Below are positions 4,966 through 8,181 of a stretch of DNA of 8,181 nt, piece after piece. The notes beneath the pieces were generated by a model, which did not search any database, was not told the DNA's origin, and worked only from the letters and a program-made list of their open reading frames with translations. This stretch comes from Bacteroidetes bacterium QS_8_64_10 (lineage in GTDB: Bacteria; Bacteroidota; Rhodothermia; Rhodothermales; Salinibacteraceae). Location of the stretch: NCBI GenBank assembly GCA_003022505.1, contig PXTQ01000080.1:4804-12984 (forward strand), read 5' to 3'. Positions within the stretch are counted from its first letter, which is position 1, and every line of letters starts with the position of its first letter. The position numbers were made by a program, and so were the translations under genes.

Positions 4966-5854
4966 TTAGGGAACGCGGCTCGCGTCGCGTGGCGCGCTGG
5001 GCGCACTCGCGCTGTCCGCACGACGGAGCATCAAGAAGCTGCTGACGCGGGCGTAGCTACCGAAAACGCCCGTTCCGCCCTCCACGTTGTCGATGACGTT
5101 GGGAATCTCGCCGGGGGCCAGCGTGGGGCCGCCCTGCTGGGCCGAGTACGAGCGCAAGTAATCGTACATGTTGTCATCGGGGACGCGGGCGCTGAGGCGG
5201 TTCGGCCCGTAGAACGTGAAGACGATCCAGGGCACGGAAATCGTCACCGTGCCGTCGTCATTCTGTATGTAATTCGACTCGTTGACGATGGGCGACGAGT
5301 TTTGCTGGATGTCGCGCAGGTTCACGTCAGCCGTGTCGCCAATAACTTCGCGGACAAATGGCGTCAGGCGGCTTTTCGTAAGCGCCGGCGGCGTGAGTGC
5401 TCGCGTGGAAAAGACGAACTTGCTTTGCCGCCCCGGATACTGGCTGCGCGTGACGGTGAGCCGCACCTGCTCCTCGCCCTGGTAGGTGGCGGTGTCGGCG
5501 GAGGCGCGCGTGACGCGAAACGTAGGTGCCGAGCGGCTCGACGGGCGCGTCCGGGTCCTCCGGCACGTAGACGCCCGACCTGCGGTCGCGGTACGGATAG
5601 GTCGCGGTCACGTCGCCGTCCTCGTTTAGCTTCTCGACTTGCACGTCCGCGCCGCTCACGGCCAGCTCCGAGAACGAGTACGTCTCTTGCACGCTCGCGG
5701 TGCGGCTCACGCGCACGGACCGCCACCCGCTTCCGGCCACCAGGTAGCCCTCCACCACGTACTCCGGCGGTTGCTCCGCGCTACCCGTCACGTCGCAGCC
5801 GGCAGCGGCCAGCGCGGCGACCAACAGCAGTGCTGGAACGAGCAAGCGTCGCAT
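4966..5854 (-). pseudogene. DUF4249 family lipoprotein, frame broken
   Basis: DUF4249 proteins are predicted outer-membrane lipoproteins of Bacteroidota, usually encoded next to a TonB-dependent receptor. They are thought to act as its surface partner, like SusD with SusC. The start at 5854 gives MRRLLVPALLLVAALAAAGC, a lipoprotein signal peptide with lipobox AAGC and Cys20 as lipidation site. The DUF4249 N-terminal strands follow (PPEYVVEGYLVAGSGWRSVR, then AVSGADVQVE) up to VEPLGTY at about residue 111 (5522). Family sequence then continues in another frame from 5520: FRVTRASADTATYQGEEQ onward. It ends near the stop with the typical NVEGGTGVFGSYARVSS. Reading on in the first frame gives a frame of nonsense to 5327. 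Net change is +1 or -2, perhaps with a lost segment. The receptor stop is 133 bp upstream. This is either a real pseudogene or a sequence error. Confidence 0.85.
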
Positions 5855-5987
5855 GGCCTTCGGTGAAAAAACAACTGGAGCGTTAAACGTCATAAGGCGA
5901 TGGGTACTGCGCGCATTTCGACCTTTCGTGGGTGTCTTCACGCAATTACGCGCGGCCCGAACGTGAGAACATCTCCTCCGGATTCCA

Positions 5988-8181
5988 TCAAAACGACAAC
6001 GTCAATGCCAGATTCGGCAGCGGCACCGGGATCTGCGGAATCGTCTCGCGCTCGACGCGATTATCATCCGTGAAGTTGAAATTGTAGAACCAGACGTTAC
6101 TGCGGTTGTAGGCGTTGATGACCTGCATCTGCAGCTCGTAGTCGGCCACGCCGAAAAACGAACCGCGCTTGCGCACGCCCGCGTCCATGCGGTGGTACGG
6201 TGGCAGGCGCGCGTTGTTGAACGGTGCCACGAGCACGTCGCGCGGGTTGGACTGAATCGGATCGTTGAGCAGCTTGTACTGCGCCGAGGGGCGCGTGTAG
6301 GCTTGCCCGGTGGCGTAGTTAAAAACGACGGTAGCGCGCCACGACGGCGCGAAGTCGTAACGCAAGACGGCGGTCAGGTCGTGGGTCCGGTCGTGCTTGG
6401 GTGGGAAGTAGTCGCCGCCTTTAATGTCGTCGAAGCGCCAGCGCGTGCGGCCCAGCGCGTAGGAGACGAAGCCGCCGACGCGCCCGCTCGTCTTTTCCAG
6501 AAAGACCTCCAGGCCCGTGGCGTAGCCACCGCCGAAGTGAAGCACCTGCGGGTACGGCTGCCCGGAGGGGTCGCTCACAAACGGACTTAGCTCGAAGAGA
6601 CCGTTCATGGTGCGGTAGTATGCCTCCACGTCCGCCTTGTAGCCCTCGAAGGGCGTCGTCTTGACGGCAGCCACGAACTGGTTGCCCCAGGCGGGCGGGA
6701 CGCCCTCGGCGGCGAGGAGCCAGTAGTCGAAGCCGGAGAACGAGCCGCGCGTGGACAGCTTCGGGTACTGGTAATAGCGCCCGTAGGCGGCCTGCAGGCG
6801 CACGTTCGAGCGAGGGCGGTGCTCCACAGAAAGGCGCGGCGCGAGACGCGCGTAATTGCCGTCGCCGAAGAAGCTGGCTCGCAGCCCGCCCCGCAGCTTC
6901 CAGAGCGAGGTGGGCCGATACGTTTCTTGCGCGAATACATCGGCGTACCACGACTCGCCCTCCAGCGGATTGTTGCTCTGGTTCTGGTTGTCTGCGGCTC
7001 CGTCAGTCACGTTGAACTCGGTGACGTAGCTGGACGCGAGTTGCCCGGCCTGAAAACCCGCCTCCAGCGTATGCCGGTCGTTGGGCAGGTACGCCAGCTC
7101 GCCCTGTACGCCGAGGTCCTGCACGTCCACGCTCGACTCGATGGGCGTGCCCGCAATCTCGAGGCTCGGGCGGCTGCGGTAGTCGGAACCGGTCAGCCAA
7201 ACGTCCGAGAAAAGCTTTTCCGAGAAGCGATGCGACCAACGCACGCTGCCGATGCTGTTGCCGTAGGTCAGATCAATCTGCGCCTGCTGCGCCCCGAACG
7301 CCAGCTGGAGCGCGTCGCGCCCGCTGTATGCGCTCGCAGCCAGGCGGTCGCGCTCGGTGAGTTGCACGTCCGTCTTGACGTTCACGTCATAGAAATAGAA
7401 GCTGTTCGGAATGCCGTCTACGTCGAGATCGTTGAGGTAGCCCAAGAGCGGTTCGAGCGTGGAGCGACGCACCGCCACCATCCACGAGCCGCCGAGCGGG
7501 TGCGGTCCTTGCGCGGAGGCGCGCGAGGCCAAAAGCCCCAGGCTGAGCTTCCCGCTCGTCTCGTTGCGGCTGCCGGATTTATTTTGCAGATCCACCACCG
7601 AGCCGATGCGCCCGCCGTATTCCGCCGGAAACCCGCCCTTGTAGAGCCGCACGTTGCCGATGGCGTCCGGGTTGAACAGCGAGAAGAAGCCGAAGAAGTG
7701 CGAGGGGCTGTACACCGGCGTCTCGTCCAGCAGGATGAGCGTCTGATCCGGCGAGCCGCCGCGAATGTAGAGGCCGCTGGAGAAGTCGCTGCTGCTCTTG
7801 ACGCCGGGAAGCAGTTGCAAGGCACGAAACACGTCCGGCTCCAGCACGGTGGGCAGGTTTTTGATCTCCCGCGCCGAAAGCTCGGCCACGCCCACGTTGC
7901 GCCCTTCCGCCTCGGCGCGTTCGTCCTGCACCGTAATCTCTTCTATCTCCATATTTTGCGGGGCAAGCGCAACGTCGAGCCGCCGGCGCTCGCCCGCCTC
8001 CAGCGTCACGGTGCGGCGCTTGGATCGGTAGCTCAGGTACGAGACGACAACCGCGTAGCGCCCCGGCGCGATGCCGTCGATCTCGTAGCTGCCGTCCGGA
8101 TCGGTGGGCGCCCCCGTGGAGGTGTCTTCGAGCCGTACGTTGGCCCCGGCGAGCGGGTCGCCGGAGAGCGAATCCGTCACC
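5988..8181 (-). CDS. TonB-dependent outer-membrane receptor with carboxypeptidase-like regulatory domain (N-terminus beyond window)
   Basis: This is an outer-membrane beta-barrel receptor that imports a substrate using energy passed by TonB-ExbB-ExbD. The frame is open at the right edge, and about 730 residues are present. The first visible codon is a GTG inside VTDSLSGDPLAGANV, a typical interior of the carboxypeptidase regulatory-like domain. It is therefore not the true start, and the signal peptide and first strand are missing. Visible domains are the regulatory-like domain (to about 72), a possible TonB-box-like EEITV (80-84) and the plug (about 100-205). The plug contains LQLLPGVKSS, LYIRGGSPDQTLILLDETPV (137-156) and KGGFPAEYGGRIGSVVDL. 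The barrel follows to the end, finishing LALTLSF with the C-terminal Phe used in barrel assembly. The DUF4249 gene follows on the same strand. The substrate cannot be told from sequence. Confidence 0.96.
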   Translation of the reverse strand, partial: VTDSLSGDPLAGANVRLEDTSTGAPTDPDGSYEIDGIAPGRYAVVVSYLSYRSKRRTVTLEAGERRRLDVALAPQNMEIEEITVQDERAEAEGRNVGVAELSAREIKNLPTVLEPDVFRALQLLPGVKSSSDFSSGLYIRGGSPDQTLILLDETPVYSPSHFFGFFSLFNPDAIGNVRLYKGGFPAEYGGRIGSVVDLQNKSGSRNETSGKLSLGLLASRASAQGPHPLGGSWMVAVRRSTLEPLLGYLNDLDVDGIPNSFYFYDVNVKTDVQLTERDRLAASAYSGRDALQLAFGAQQAQIDLTYGNSIGSVRWSHRFSEKLFSDVWLTGSDYRSRPSLEIAGTPIESSVDVQDLGVQGELAYLPNDRHTLEAGFQAGQLASSYVTEFNVTDGAADNQNQSNNPLEGESWYADVFAQETYRPTSLWKLRGGLRASFFGDGNYARLAPRLSVEHRPRSNVRLQAAYGRYYQYPKLSTRGSFSGFDYWLLAAEGVPPAWGNQFVAAVKTTPFEGYKADVEAYYRTMNGLFELSPFVSDPSGQPYPQVLHFGGGYATGLEVFLEKTSGRVGGFVSYALGRTRWRFDDIKGGDYFPPKHDRTHDLTAVLRYDFAPSWRATVVFNYATGQAYTRPSAQYKLLNDPIQSNPRDVLVAPFNNARLPPYHRMDAGVRKRGSFFGVADYELQMQVINAYNRSNVWFYNFNFTDDNRVERETIPQIPVPLPNLALTLSF

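Noticed and set aside
5327..5521. First-frame tail of the DUF4249 gene as real protein
   Set aside because: After residue 111 it becomes Arg/His/Ala-rich nonsense, while family sequence continues in the other frame over the same bases.
4522..5886. Plus-strand open frame of 454 codons
   Set aside because: It runs through the palindromic repeat (giving a CHFERSRKI-like string) and then antisense to the DUF4249 gene. Its tail is an Arg/Pro-rich low-complexity sequence typical of a shadow frame.
5855..5941. Start of the DUF4249 protein at a GTG at 5941
   Set aside because: It would place 29 polar residues before the signal peptide. The ATG at 5854 gives a normal lipoprotein signal with its lipobox at Cys20.
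5946..5979. Eight-codon peptide with a GGAGG motif just upstream, between receptor and DUF4249
   Set aside because: The motif ends only two bases before the ATG, too close for normal ribosome binding, and nothing else supports a leader peptide.

Overview
All recognisable genes in this window lie on the minus strand and read from right to left. The window is GC-rich. A TonB-dependent receptor with a carboxypeptidase-like N-terminal domain, followed by a DUF4249 lipoprotein gene, points to the phylum Bacteroidota or its close relative Rhodothermota (the Salinibacter/Rhodothermus side). High GC content and acidic stretches in RpoB and L12 fit the latter. This placement is inferred from gene families and style, not from a database match.

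Right part (4966-8181): the nearly complete TonB-dependent outer-membrane receptor, open at the window edge, is followed by its DUF4249 partner lipoprotein gene. The DUF4249 reading frame is broken at about 5521, probably with loss of a short internal segment. Together they would form an outer-membrane uptake pair for an unknown substrate. A 487-bp gene-free stretch follows (4479-4965). It carries a 136-bp palindromic dispersed repeat with perfect 17-bp terminal inverted repeats (4680-4815).

Centre (3330-4478): a single open frame joins the N-terminal half of a trehalose-6-phosphate synthase (GT20, OtsA) to the C-terminal two thirds of ribosomal protein L1 (RplA). The join falls at a short GC-rich word that encodes Glu-Val-Arg-Val, a tetrapeptide plausible in both families in the same phase. 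Neither half can be a complete enzyme or ribosomal protein. The genes normally found upstream of rplA (rplK, nusG, secE) are missing. This is best read as a rearrangement or assembly junction, not a functional fusion.

Left part (1-3329): the rest of a normal ribosomal/RNA-polymerase cluster, rplJ (L10), rplL (L12) and the 5' part of rpoB. The intergenic gaps here are unusually long (218, 255 and 317 bp). They are filled with degenerate tandem arrays of 7- and 8-bp words, a pair of inverted arms, and two hairpins that may act as terminator or attenuator.

I found no defence system, CRISPR array, transposase, tRNA or rRNA. The notable content is the otsA/rplA junction, the damaged DUF4249 gene, and the intergenic repeat families.
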